64,000 nt of DNA from JACOMS01 sp964352785 (GTDB taxonomy: Bacteria; Pseudomonadota; Alphaproteobacteria; Caulobacterales; Maricaulaceae), in contig CAYGTI010000001.1 of NCBI GenBank assembly GCA_964352785.1, positions 186,001-250,000 of the forward strand, in the 5' to 3' direction. Positions within the stretch are counted from its first letter, which is position 1. Each line of letters opens with the position of its first letter. Below are positions 52,084 to 61,730 of the stretch, one piece after another. Made by a program: the position numbers and the translations under genes. Below the pieces are notes generated by a model. That model was given only the letters and a program-made list of their open reading frames with translations. It was not told the DNA's origin and ran no database searches.

Positions 52084-53318
52084 ACCCCGCCGATTAATAT
52101 CCCGGCGAGCGCCGCACTCATCAAATTGGCCAGCGAGGCCGCGAACACGGCTTTGACACCCATTTTAGCAATCTCGGGCATGCGGTCAGGTATCAACGCG
52201 CCCAGACCGCCAAGCAAAATAGCAATAGAGCTCAGGTTCGCGAACCCGCAAAGCGCAAAGGTCAAGATCACTTGTGTGCGTTCCGAGAGGCCGTCCTGGA
52301 TATCAACGAGGCTGATGTAGGCGATGAACTCGTTAAGGACGACTTTCTCTCCGAAGATCGCGCCGGCCTGACGGGCTTCTTCCCAAGGGACGTTCAGTGC
52401 CAGCATAACCGGCATAAATAGAAGCCCTAAAATTGTTTGAATCGACAAGTCCGGCTGACCAAAGAACGCACCGAAATATCCCAAAATACCGTTGCATAAT
52501 GCGATAAGTGCCACAAATGCCAGTAGCATCGCGCCAATATTGACCGCCAGCTTGACGCCATTTTGCGCGCCAACAGCGGCAGCCATAATCACATTGGCAT
52601 GGCGCACGTCATCGGCTTGATCGTGGATATCTATCGGGGCGACCGGGTTTTTCGGATCATTGGGGGAGTCTGGCATAATAATTTTGGCCATCAAAAGTCC
52701 GGCGGGCGCTGACATAAAACAGGCCGCAATCAAGTAATCCGCACGGATGCCGAGCTGAATATACCCGGCCAGAACGGTTCCGGCGATGGATGCAAGCCCT
52801 GAGACCATAATCGTAAACAGCTCTTGTTTGGACACGCTGGGCAGGTAGGGTTTGAGGCTGAGCGGCGCTTCGGTCTGGCCGACAAATATATTTGCAACCA
52901 CATTAAGCGACTCTACGGGCTTTGTGCCTGTCAGCATTTGAATGCCTCTGCCGCCATATTTCACGACAAACTGCATGACCCGCATGTGATAGAGAACTTC
53001 CATCAACGCGGCAAAGAAGATGACCACAGGCAAAACCCGCACAAGGAAACTAAACCCGATGCTGTCATCTGCAAGTCCGCCAAATATCATATCAATACCC
53101 GCGTCCGCATAGCTGAGCAGCGTTATAACTTTGTCCGACATCGCCCCAAGCACAGCCCGGCCTGCCGGAACGTAAAGGACAAGCACGGCGATCAGAACTT
53201 GTAGCGCAAAACAAACGACAACAATACGAGGGCGGATAGCTTTGCGGTTTTCAGAGGCGAGCCACGCAACACATAAAATGAGAACTATACCGATGATCCC
53301 GAAGGCTGGATGATTCAT
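52080..53318 (-). CDS. Concentrative nucleoside transporter (CNT/NupC family)
   Basis: 412 residues with about ten membrane segments. Family motifs are VVANIFVGQTEAPLSLKPYL and, near the end, VLNEFIAYISL, which form the nucleoside and cation sites. It imports nucleosides across the inner membrane with Na+ or H+. The uridine kinase gene lies 72 nt upstream on the same strand and is probably cotranscribed. This is the inner-membrane step of the salvage region. Confidence 0.95.
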   Translation of the reverse strand: MNHPAFGIIGIVLILCVAWLASENRKAIRPRIVVVCFALQVLIAVLVLYVPAGRAVLGAMSDKVITLLSYADAGIDMIFGGLADDSIGFSFLVRVLPVVIFFAALMEVLYHMRVMQFVVKYGGRGIQMLTGTKPVESLNVVANIFVGQTEAPLSLKPYLPSVSKQELFTIMVSGLASIAGTVLAGYIQLGIRADYLIAACFMSAPAGLLMAKIIMPDSPNDPKNPVAPIDIHDQADDVRHANVIMAAAVGAQNGVKLAVNIGAMLLAFVALIALCNGILGYFGAFFGQPDLSIQTILGLLFMPVMLALNVPWEEARQAGAIFGEKVVLNEFIAYISLVDIQDGLSERTQVILTFALCGFANLSSIAILLGGLGALIPDRMPEIAKMGVKAVFAASLANLMSAALAGILIGGV

Positions 53319-53390
53319 ACAAGGCCCTTTTTCTTTGCACCGATTGACACTTGATCAGGGCGCGTGCGTTTATGCACTCCTGCCGGAAAA

Positions 53391-54002
53391 TCAGGCCTCT
53401 GGCAAGCGCGCGGTAATACGGTCAATCACATCATTCAAATTATTCAAATAATCATCTTGCTGAATCACTAAATCCGCATACCCGGCGGACGGCTCAACAT
53501 ATTTTTGATGTGCGGGCTCAACTTCTGTTGAGAATTGATGCCGGACAAACTCTTCGGTGCGCTCGCGCTCGGCCACATCGCGGGAGAGACGGCGCTCAAA
53601 CCGCAGCTTTTTATCACAGGCCATAAAGACCTTATGATCGGAAATAGCTCTGACCTCTGGAGCGCAGAGCAGCAAAATCCCTTCGACAATGGTAAAGGGG
53701 CGCGGCGATTGCGCTTCGGACGGAAGTCGTCTTTGGTGGGTCGCAAAGTCGTAATTTGGCAGGCACACAGCCTCTCCGCGTTTCAGCGAAGCGAGGTCTG
53801 AGCCCAACTGCGCAAAATCCAAGGCTTCCGGTACGTCGAAGTTGGGAATTTCATCCCCTTCGGCTCTGTCGCGGATATCGTGGTAATAGTCATCTTGCCG
53901 AATCAGCATGCACCGCGATTCGCCTAAATGGGCCTGCAAGTACCGCGCAAGCGTTGTTTTTCCTGAGCAACTTCCTCCCGCTATGGCAATTATGGACGAC
54001 AT
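53391..54002 (-). CDS. udk: Uridine kinase-type nucleoside kinase
   Basis: 203 residues. The P-loop is AGGSCSGKTTLARYL at the N terminus; RQDDYYHDIRDRAEGDEIPNFDVPEALDF and FTIVEGILLLC follow as in uridine kinase and phosphoribulokinase relatives. Arg-rich FERRLSRDVAERERTEEFV is the lid. It would phosphorylate uridine or cytidine brought in by the adjacent CNT transporter. It lies upstream of and divergent from the large TonB receptor gene. A nicotinamide riboside kinase-like activity cannot be excluded. Confidence 0.85.
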   Translation of the reverse strand: MSSIIAIAGGSCSGKTTLARYLQAHLGESRCMLIRQDDYYHDIRDRAEGDEIPNFDVPEALDFAQLGSDLASLKRGEAVCLPNYDFATHQRRLPSEAQSPRPFTIVEGILLLCAPEVRAISDHKVFMACDKKLRFERRLSRDVAERERTEEFVRHQFSTEVEPAHQKYVEPSAGYADLVIQQDDYLNNLNDVIDRITARLPEA

Positions 54003-54335
54003 TTGACCCTTACTTTGCTGAACTCAGGGAGAATTATAAAATTTACATGACGTTTTTGCACAGTTTTAATTAAACGAGCCCACACCCAAAAACAAACGAA
54101 TAGCCTGAAATATATATCATTTCAGACCCCTCTATGCCCTGCATCACAAAATTTGTGCCTTCAGTATTTGAATTAAAGTCACCAGTGTTGCTTTTTTGCA
54201 ATGATTCGAAAAATTCGAAAAGTGTCCACGAAAAAGGTTAATGAAATATTTGTCATAAAACTGACGCAAGCCTAAAGTAAGGCACGCGAGCAAAACATAT
54301 CATCCACTCATGTATCGCTAACAAGAGGTTAAATC
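54003..54335 (+). promoter_or_regulatory. Divergent control region between udk and the TonB receptor
   Basis: 333 nt without a gene. The best plus-strand promoter is TTGTCA (54250-54255), a 17-nt gap and TAAAGT (54273-54278), leaving a leader of about 50 nt. The ribosome binding site AAGAGG lies about 8 nt before the ATG at 54336. I see no clear operator or riboswitch. Confidence 0.45.
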
Positions 54336-57300
54336 ATGAACTCCCCCCTAACATCACTAGGCTTCAAAGCCATATTAAGCGCGTCTGCAATGGCCCTGAC
54401 AATCGGATTGTCTGGAACAGCGATGGCGCAATCCACAACGTCAACCATTTCAGGTTCCGTAAGCTCGGAGGCTGGCACCCCGATCGCAAACGCAACCATC
54501 ATCATACGCGACACAAATTCAGGCTTCACACGGACAGTTACTTCAGACACAAACGGCCAATTTGCTGTACGCAACCTCTCTGTGAGTGGTTCATATGATG
54601 TCTCAGTGACCGGCCCGGGTTATCAAGGCGAACGCGTTGAAGGCATTGCTCTATCGCTCGGCGGATCGAGCTCCCTAAATTTTGACCTAGCGCCAGTCAC
54701 CGATACCGTGGACGAAATCATTGTTGTGGCACAGCGTCAGGTTTTGGCTGACCTCGCAGTGGGTCCAAACGCTGTTTTCAATTTGGACACGCTTGAAAAT
54801 GCTCCGGCGATTAACCGCGATATCAAAGATATTATCCGCTTAGACCCACGTGTCTTTATTGATGAGTCCTTTAATGATGCCATCCAGTGTGCTGGTGCAA
54901 ACCCACGGTTTAACTCATTTACAATTGATGGCCTACGACTGAACGATAATTTTGGCCTCAACTCTAACGGCTATCCAACCGAGCGTATTCCGTTCTCATT
55001 TGACGCCGTTGAACAGGTCGCCGTTGAACTTTCACCTATCGACGTAGAATATGGCTCCTTTACTGCATGTAACGTCAATGCTGTCACAAAATCGGGCTCA
55101 AACGAAATTAGCGGAAAAGCCTTCTTTGACTATACCACAGCCGGCCTTAAGGGCAGCGAAGCGGGCGGTTTATCACTTAGCAATGACGGATTCGAAGAAA
55201 AGCGCTACGGTTTCTCCCTTGGACTACCCATCATCAAAGACAAACTTTTCGTGTTTGGTGCGTACGAAAAACTGGAAGGCGCAGACCTCTTTGGTGCAAA
55301 TACACCGGAAGGAACAGGCATAACACAAGCCGAATTTGATGAAATCATTGATATCGCGACAAACCAATATGGTTACGTCTCGGGTGGACTCCCTTCTACA
55401 GTTCCTAATGGCGATGAAAAGCTTCTTGTTAAAGTTGACTGGAACATCAATAACAACCATCGTGCCACAGGTACGTTCGTTTACAATGATGGATTTTCAA
55501 TTTCCGGCTCCGATACGGGCTCAACACGTCTCTCTGATGGAAATCACTTCTATGAACGCGGCGCTGAACTGACGTCTTACTCTGGGTCTTTATACTCAGA
55601 TTGGACATCAAACTTTTCGACTGAGTTTACAGCCAACCACATCGACCTCGACAACCGTCAAATTCCTGTTGCTGGCGTAGAGTTTGGTGAAATTCAAATT
55701 CGTAACATTCCACGTGCTACGGGCGGATCAACAACCGTCTATCTCGGCGCTGATGACTCCCGCCACGCCAATGACCTAAACTACACGCTTCTCACGTTGA
55801 AAGGCGCTGCGACGCTCAATGTAGGTGATCACACACTTAAAGTCGGTGTTGAACGTGAAGAATTTGATGTTTTCAACTTGTTCATCCAAGAAGTTCAAGG
55901 CGAGTGGGCCTTCAACTCTATCGCTGATTTCCGCAATGGTGACTTCTCTGACTTCCGTTACGAAAATGCGGCCGGGTCTAATGATCAAAATGACGGCGCT
56001 GCTAACTTTGGCTATGAAATTACAACGTTCTACGGTCAAGACAATTGGCAGATCACACCTAACTTTGAATTGGTTGGCGGCGTTCGTATCGATACGTATT
56101 CCTCAGATGACGCCCCTCGTTTAAACCAAAGTTTCGTAAACGACTTTGGTTTTGCAAACAATGCGAACCTTGACGGCGAATCTCTCATTCAACCGCGTAT
56201 TGGCTTTAACTACACGCCAGATGCTGAATGGTCACTTCGAGGCGGTTTGGGTATCTTCTCGGGTGGTAACCCCAATGTTTGGATTTCAAACAACTACTCA
56301 AATGATGGTGTAACTTTGTTTGAATACCGCGTCCGCGGGGGCAATGTCGCTAACTTTACTTACCCAAACAGTGGCAATGTTTTCTTTGAAGTTCCACAGG
56401 AAGGCATTGATGCAATTGCGAATGCAACAGGTCGGGGTAACGTGAATGCTTTAGATCCAAATTTCGATATCCCCTCAATTATGAAGGCCTCTTTGGGCGC
56501 AACATTTAATGTCGATGCAGGCATGTTTGGTAGTGATTATCTCGTAAACTTGGACTTTCTTTATAGTGTTCTCCAAAATCAAGCGCTCACGCAGGCTATT
56601 GGTCTTACGCAGTCAGATACAGCACCTGACGGCCGCCCAATTTACTCCGGCAACCCGTTTACACCTCTGCTCCTTACAAATGCGGATGAAGATGCAAAAA
56701 CGGTTGTTCTTTCTGCGAATATTTCAAAAGAGCATGATTTCGGTCTGAATTGGAACCTTGGATACGCATACACAGATGCTGACGACGTAAGCCCGATGAC
56801 ATCATCGACGGCAGGTTCAAACTTTAGTAATGTTGCGACATCAAATCCTAACAATCCCGGGTTAGCGACATCAAATTATCAGACAAAGCACCGTTTCACA
56901 GCATTTTTGAACTATGGTAGAGAGTTTGTTGAGAATTACGAAACAACATTCTCTGTCTTTGGTACAATTAGTTCAGGCCGTCCTTATAGCTACGCTTTTG
57001 GCGGCAACGGCATTTTTGAAAGCTTCAGCGACTCCTTCCGTCAATTGGCATACATCCCTACAGGTCCAAGTGACCCTCTTGTCGATTTCTCAGGAATGAC
57101 CCCAACAGAGCAAACGGCTTTCTTCAGCTTTATTGATGAAAATGGTCTCAGCGAATTTGCTGGCGGCATTGCCCCACGTAACGCATTCGAAGATGACTGG
57201 TGGACAAAGATTGACCTGAAAATTCAACAAGAATTTCCTGGCTTCCGCAAAGACGACCGTGTTGTTGGTTTCATGGTTCTAGAGAACGCTCTTAACTTCC

Positions 57301-57482
57301 TCGACAGCGACTCAGGTGTTCTAAGGCAGCATGGCTTCCCCGGAACAGGCGAGCTTGTTGATGTAAGCTACAACGGTTCTCAGTACAGCTACTCAAATTT
57401 CAATTCGAGTGCGAATGAGGGTTTTGTATCTGCCGGTGCTTCAACTTGGGAAATCCGGTTTGGCGCGTCTTATGCGTTCTAG
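54336..57482 (+). CDS. Oar-like TonB-dependent receptor with carboxypeptidase-regulatory domain
   Basis: 1048 residues. A signal peptide (ending GTAMAQ, about residue 32) leads to a carboxypeptidase regulatory-like Ig domain (ISGSVSSEAGTPIANATI to about residue 115), a plug with DEIIVVAQRQ and SFTIDGLRLND, and a 22-strand barrel ending WEIRFGASYAF with terminal Phe. It would import a bulky ligand across the outer membrane with TonB energy. Flanking genes for nucleoside transport, PhoD phosphatase and AMP nucleosidase suggest nucleotides or phosphate esters as ligand; that is inference. A terminator follows. Confidence 0.93.
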   Translation: MNSPLTSLGFKAILSASAMALTIGLSGTAMAQSTTSTISGSVSSEAGTPIANATIIIRDTNSGFTRTVTSDTNGQFAVRNLSVSGSYDVSVTGPGYQGERVEGIALSLGGSSSLNFDLAPVTDTVDEIIVVAQRQVLADLAVGPNAVFNLDTLENAPAINRDIKDIIRLDPRVFIDESFNDAIQCAGANPRFNSFTIDGLRLNDNFGLNSNGYPTERIPFSFDAVEQVAVELSPIDVEYGSFTACNVNAVTKSGSNEISGKAFFDYTTAGLKGSEAGGLSLSNDGFEEKRYGFSLGLPIIKDKLFVFGAYEKLEGADLFGANTPEGTGITQAEFDEIIDIATNQYGYVSGGLPSTVPNGDEKLLVKVDWNINNNHRATGTFVYNDGFSISGSDTGSTRLSDGNHFYERGAELTSYSGSLYSDWTSNFSTEFTANHIDLDNRQIPVAGVEFGEIQIRNIPRATGGSTTVYLGADDSRHANDLNYTLLTLKGAATLNVGDHTLKVGVEREEFDVFNLFIQEVQGEWAFNSIADFRNGDFSDFRYENAAGSNDQNDGAANFGYEITTFYGQDNWQITPNFELVGGVRIDTYSSDDAPRLNQSFVNDFGFANNANLDGESLIQPRIGFNYTPDAEWSLRGGLGIFSGGNPNVWISNNYSNDGVTLFEYRVRGGNVANFTYPNSGNVFFEVPQEGIDAIANATGRGNVNALDPNFDIPSIMKASLGATFNVDAGMFGSDYLVNLDFLYSVLQNQALTQAIGLTQSDTAPDGRPIYSGNPFTPLLLTNADEDAKTVVLSANISKEHDFGLNWNLGYAYTDADDVSPMTSSTAGSNFSNVATSNPNNPGLATSNYQTKHRFTAFLNYGREFVENYETTFSVFGTISSGRPYSYAFGGNGIFESFSDSFRQLAYIPTGPSDPLVDFSGMTPTEQTAFFSFIDENGLSEFAGGIAPRNAFEDDWWTKIDLKIQQEFPGFRKDDRVVGFMVLENALNFLDSDSGVLRQHGFPGTGELVDVSYNGSQYSYSNFNSSANEGFVSAGASTWEIRFGASYAF

Positions 57483-57508
57483 CTTGACCCGCTAAGATTA
57501 TGATACAG

Positions 57509-57535
57509 AGGGAGGGCTTTTGCCCTCCCTTTTTT
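57509..57535 (+). terminator. Intrinsic terminator after the TonB receptor
   Basis: A 9-bp stem (AGGGAGGGC 57509-57517 with GCCCTCCCT 57522-57530) and a TTTT loop are followed directly by TTTTTG. It is 27 nt past the receptor stop and 17 nt before the phosphatase start, so read-through could set the relative level of the phosphatase. Confidence 0.85.
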
Positions 57536-57551
57536 GTTTGAAAGGTCTGTT

Positions 57552-59108
57552 ATGTTTTCTCGCCGCTCATTTGTTGGCTCCGCTGGAGCTTTGTCACTCG
57601 CCGGGTGTGCTAGCGCGCCAAAAAACCTCAAACATGGAAAATCAGAATTCGTGCTGGGCGACCTATTCACGCTCGGCGTGGCGTCTGGTGACCCGGTCTC
57701 CGATGGGTTTGTGCTGTGGACGCGCTTGGCGCCGATGCCTCTTGAAGCAAGCGGCGGCTTGAGCGCGCCCGTCGATGTGACGTGGCAGGTCTCTGAGGAT
57801 GAGAGCTTTTCAACGATCCTGAAAGCCGGGCAAGCGCGCGCCACAGCCGAGTGGGCCCATAGCGTTCACGCCGAAGTCGCTGGCCTGCGGCCGCTGCGTC
57901 CTTATTTTTACCGCTTTATCGCCAACGGCCAAACCAGCCCGGTGGGGCGCGCGAAAACAGCGCCAATGTTAGGCGCACCCGTTGATAAATTACGGTTTGG
58001 CGTGGCCTCTTGCCAGCATTTCGAACAGGGGTTTTTTAATGCATATGCCGACATGGTGGAGCAAGACCCTGATCTGATCATCCATTTGGGCGACTATATT
58101 TATGAAAGCTCTTGGGGGCCGCAAGTGCGCCGCCAAGCTTCCGTTGAGGCCGAGACGCTCAGCGATTACCGCATGATCCATGCCCAATATAAACTTGATC
58201 CCGCCTTGCAAGCCGCCCATGCCCACGCACCGTGGCTGTTCATTTGGGACGACCATGAAGTCGTCAATGATTACGCCAATCTCGCGGATGAGAACTACAT
58301 GCCCGTCGAGCAATTTCGCGCCCGCCGCGCGGCGGCCTATAAGGCCTATTACGAACATATGCCTGTACGCCTTCGTAGCAAACCCCACGGCGAGCATATG
58401 CGGCTTCATGACTATTTCCACTATGGTAATCTGATGACGATGGCGCTCACAGATGCCCGGCAGTACCGCGATGATCAAGCCTGCCAAACGCCAGAGCGCG
58501 GCGGGGCGAGCCTGGCCGATCTTGAAACCTGCACCGCGCTAAACGATCCGGCCCGCTCGATGTTTGGCAAGGCGCAAGAGCGCTGGTTGATGCCGTCCTT
58601 TGCGCGCTCTGGCGCGACGTGGGAAGTGATCGCGCAGCCAACGCTGTTCTCTCGTTTGTTCCAAAAAAGCCGCGACGGACGACCCGGCGCATGGAATGAT
58701 GGCTGGGACGGATACCCAGCCACGCGCAGTATGATTTTGGACGCGGTTGCCCAGCGCAAACCAAAAAACTTCATCTCCATCGGCGGAGACATGCACAGTT
58801 GGTGGCAAGCGGACCTGAAAGCGGACTATAATGACCCGGCGTCTCAGACTCTCGGGGCGGAATTTGTGACCACATCCGTGACCGCGCACAGCTATGCCTA
58901 TAATCGATTTATGGGCATGCTGCCGGATAATCCGCATATCCACTTCTTTGATGACCGCAAACGCGGCTATTCGATCATGGAGGTCACCCCGGAGCGATGG
59001 ACGGTGCATATGCGGGAAATGACATCCATTTATACGCCCGATGCGCGCGGAGAGACCCGTAAAACATTTGTTGTCGAGACCGGAAACCCGGCCGCGATGG
59101 AAGTCTAA
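57552..59108 (+). CDS. phoD: PhoD-type alkaline phosphatase/phosphodiesterase, Tat-exported
   Basis: 518 residues from the ATG at 57552, with AAAGG about 7 nt upstream. The N terminus has a twin-arginine signal (SRRSFVGSAGALSLAGC) that also ends in a lipobox. Metal-site motifs are IHLGDYIYE, FIWDDHEVVNDYAN and SIGGDMHSWW. PhoD enzymes need iron and calcium and hydrolyse phosphomonoesters and diesters in the periplasm or at the surface. Between a TonB receptor and AMP nucleosidase it would suit removal of phosphate from nucleotides or nucleic acid fragments. Confidence 0.93.
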   Translation: MFSRRSFVGSAGALSLAGCASAPKNLKHGKSEFVLGDLFTLGVASGDPVSDGFVLWTRLAPMPLEASGGLSAPVDVTWQVSEDESFSTILKAGQARATAEWAHSVHAEVAGLRPLRPYFYRFIANGQTSPVGRAKTAPMLGAPVDKLRFGVASCQHFEQGFFNAYADMVEQDPDLIIHLGDYIYESSWGPQVRRQASVEAETLSDYRMIHAQYKLDPALQAAHAHAPWLFIWDDHEVVNDYANLADENYMPVEQFRARRAAAYKAYYEHMPVRLRSKPHGEHMRLHDYFHYGNLMTMALTDARQYRDDQACQTPERGGASLADLETCTALNDPARSMFGKAQERWLMPSFARSGATWEVIAQPTLFSRLFQKSRDGRPGAWNDGWDGYPATRSMILDAVAQRKPKNFISIGGDMHSWWQADLKADYNDPASQTLGAEFVTTSVTAHSYAYNRFMGMLPDNPHIHFFDDRKRGYSIMEVTPERWTVHMREMTSIYTPDARGETRKTFVVETGNPAAMEV

Positions 59109-59239
59109 ATCTGCGATTCAAAGTTTTCACGAGGTGAACGCTGGAATTTATTGACATGCCGGGCCGCAATCGATAGTAGCGGGAAATTTTATTCGTCATC
59201 CGGACGGGTAAAAACGACCGCTACGAAAGGCAGATTACT

Positions 59240-60703
59240 TTGAAACAAATTGGAAACCCCCCTCATTTTTTTGATAAACTTACCAAGGTTGACGATATTC
59301 CAACCGTTTTGGACACACTCCAAAGTCTTTATAAAAACTCACTCGCGCATTTAAATGCTGAGTTTCGCACTTATGCAGAAACCGGCAAAAGGAATGACAC
59401 AAAAAACGTCTGTTATCCCTACTTGCTCCTGAACATCAAAGCCCGCAAAGAAGACGGCCCAACCCCGCAAGGCTTTGTCAGTATTCGGGGTATGGGGTGG
59501 TATGGATTCTCACTCACATCGCCGGAGATATTTCAGACATATCTAGGCAATCAAATGGCCTTGATCGAGGCCGCTTATGATGTGGACTATTACACGGGAT
59601 ACAGTGATACTGAAATCCCCGTCGCTTTTGCGATTGACCCCTCAACATATGAAATGAAAAGCGAATATAGCAAAAATATAGGCGATTTCTTTCCACTTCC
59701 TGATCTCAAACTCATAAATGATGACTTTGCCGACGGTGTGTTTGAGCACCCCAACGATCAACCCCTGCCGCTCAGCCTCTTCCCCGCCTTGCGCACTGAT
59801 TATTCTCTGCAACGGCTGAAACATTACACCGGAACATCGCCTTCGCATTTTCAAAAATTTGTTATTTTTACAAATTACCAGCGCTATGTGGACGAGTTCA
59901 TTGAACATGCAAAATCCGTAATTGGTAACGGAACATACACGGGCTTTTCCAGCCCCGGCGTTGGCCTGATTACAGAGGCGGATGATTACAAACCCGATCC
60001 TAAGTTCAAACTGCCTCAAATGCCGGCCTATCATTTGGTCACAGAAAATAATGAGGGCGTAACCCTGATTAATATCGGTGTGGGTCCCTCAAATGCTAAA
60101 ACCATCACAGATCACGTAGCCGTTTTGCGCTCCCATTGCTGGCTCATGCTGGGGCATTGCGGCGGGCTTCGGCGCACACAAACGCTAGGCGATTTTGTTC
60201 TGGCGCATGCTTATTTGCGCGATGATCAAATTCTGGATGAAGTCCTGCCGCCCGCTATACCGCTGCCTACTATCGCAGAGGTGCAAATCGCGCTGACGAC
60301 GGCCATATCAGAAGTTATGTCGCTCTCGGGCCGCTTGATGAAACGTCATGTACGCACAGGTACTGTGGTGACCACATCGGATCGAAACTGGGAAATGCGC
60401 TACGCCAGCCTGCGGACACGCCTCAACCAATCCCGCGCTATTGCGATTGATATGGAAAGCGCCACGATTGCGGCCAACGGATATCGTTTTAGGGTGCCAT
60501 ATGGTACGCTTTTATGCGTCTCGGACCGGCCTTTGCACGGCGAGATTAAACTACCCGGAACCGCCGAAGAGTTTTACCGTAGCCGCATTGCGCAGCACCT
60601 GAACATTGGTCTAGAGGCGATGTCCATTCTACAAGATGCGGCCCAATCAGGAACGCTGCATTCACGCAAACTCCGCAGTCTGGATGATCCGGTCTTTAGA
60701 TAA
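59240..60703 (+). CDS. amn: AMP nucleosidase
   Basis: 487 residues from a TTG at 59240 with AAAGG about 10 nt upstream. The N-terminal Amn-specific domain (about 1-175) precedes a PNP/UDP-family catalytic domain with VLRSHCWLMLGHCGGL, DFVLAHAYLRDD and AIDMESATIAANGYRFRVPYGTLLCVSD. The enzyme cleaves AMP to adenine and ribose 5-phosphate in the cytoplasm. It follows phoD on the same strand after 131 nt, extending the nucleotide theme of the region. Confidence 0.96.
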   Translation: MKQIGNPPHFFDKLTKVDDIPTVLDTLQSLYKNSLAHLNAEFRTYAETGKRNDTKNVCYPYLLLNIKARKEDGPTPQGFVSIRGMGWYGFSLTSPEIFQTYLGNQMALIEAAYDVDYYTGYSDTEIPVAFAIDPSTYEMKSEYSKNIGDFFPLPDLKLINDDFADGVFEHPNDQPLPLSLFPALRTDYSLQRLKHYTGTSPSHFQKFVIFTNYQRYVDEFIEHAKSVIGNGTYTGFSSPGVGLITEADDYKPDPKFKLPQMPAYHLVTENNEGVTLINIGVGPSNAKTITDHVAVLRSHCWLMLGHCGGLRRTQTLGDFVLAHAYLRDDQILDEVLPPAIPLPTIAEVQIALTTAISEVMSLSGRLMKRHVRTGTVVTTSDRNWEMRYASLRTRLNQSRAIAIDMESATIAANGYRFRVPYGTLLCVSDRPLHGEIKLPGTAEEFYRSRIAQHLNIGLEAMSILQDAAQSGTLHSRKLRSLDDPVFR

Positions 60704-61117
60704 TCATGTCCGTTTGGTAACGCGAATTGGCTGCTTCATGCAGCTCACAACCGCGAAAAAATACAGTCCCTCTGTATGTGTTGAGCAAAAGGGAATTGGC
60801 AGTGAACTTGGCAAGTTTATTGCTTCTAAACCTCATAACATCCAGCTAGAAACCGAGTGCATAAGCACTCTGTCTGCAAATTGCGTTGGACGGAACTGAT
60901 TGTTTATGCGAATAAAAATCACATAGGCTGGATGAAGGAACAGATAAGTATAATGAGTTGTTTTTACACCCAAAAATCATCCGGATTATTGACCAGATGG
61001 AAGGCTCCCTCCAGAAGACCACACATATAGGTATTTTCACGTAATTTAACCCAAAAAGCCCTACAAATTTCGCAAATTAACACCGAATTTCAACACATTT
61101 AAGGAGTTTTATCTGTC
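60704..61117. other. Gene-free stretch between amn and the lipoprotein gene
   Basis: 414 nt in which I find no convincing gene. Short frames on both strands (for example plus 60735-60899 and minus 60846-61040) lack ribosome binding sites and known motifs. A/T content rises after 61030, where a promoter for the lipoprotein gene probably lies, and AAGGAG occurs at 61101-61106. Confidence 0.4.
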
Positions 61118-61639
61118 ATTGTAAAATACTATTTTTTTCTCGCCGCCGCCCTACCCCTGACCTTTGCTATGTCGGCTTGTAACCAAACGGATCAGCAAGA
61201 TACGAAACCACAGCAACAAACCTCAATTCAGCTAAACGCAGCATCTGTGGAAATGATCACAGAGCCCTCCTTCAAGACTCTAGACGCTTGGAACATATAT
61301 GGAGACGTTATTCAAACAACCGACGGGATAACTGTCACGTCCGAAGACATTGCGAGTCAAAGCATCATGGTCGCTCCAAATACGGATTACACCCTGACTG
61401 TTACGGCGCGGTGCTCCACTGTGAAAACAATTGTCCGCCGCCAACTATCTTGGATGGATACCAACGGAGAGCTTATTTCTGTGGAGCTAGAAGGTTTTGA
61501 ATGTGAAACAGAATCCGCAAGCTCATCCAGTAATTTCCGGTCTCCCGCCACAGCACAAAGCGCCATCGTTTATGCGACGTCCCATGAAGACACGCCTGTA
61601 CTCATCGAACATATTTCCTTGAAAAAACAGTCGCCATAA
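61118..61639 (+). CDS. Lipoprotein of unknown function, likely ATT start
   Basis: 173 residues if started at ATT 61118. The only canonical start, ATG 61169, lies two codons before the lipidated Cys and would remove the signal peptide. Upstream codons read VKYYFFLAAALPLTFAMSAC, a standard lipoprotein signal, and AAGGAG stands at 61101-61106, 11 nt before ATT; a TAA at 61100-61102 closes the frame. The mature part starts Gln/Thr-rich, then forms what looks like a beta-sandwich (NTDYTLTVTARCST, RRQLSWMDTNGELISVELEG) reminiscent of carbohydrate-binding modules. Function unknown. Confidence 0.65.
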   Translation: MVKYYFFLAAALPLTFAMSACNQTDQQDTKPQQQTSIQLNAASVEMITEPSFKTLDAWNIYGDVIQTTDGITVTSEDIASQSIMVAPNTDYTLTVTARCSTVKTIVRRQLSWMDTNGELISVELEGFECETESASSSSNFRSPATAQSAIVYATSHEDTPVLIEHISLKKQSP

Positions 61640-61730
61640 ATCCACGGCCTCATTAAGGGACTTAATGTCCCACATTATTTTACTTAGTCCCTATCTCTAC
61701 AGGGGCTGGTTTTCTTCGGCTAGCACCCAA

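Noticed and set aside
57990..58487. 165-codon antisense frame inside phoD
   Set aside because: It lies wholly within a well-supported gene on the other strand and shows no family motif or leader.
60953..61030. Short run encoding KIIRIIDQMEGSLQK considered as a remnant of a small DNA-binding regulator
   Set aside because: Only some 20 codons long with no start, no ribosome binding site and stops on both sides; resemblance is too slight to call a pseudogene.
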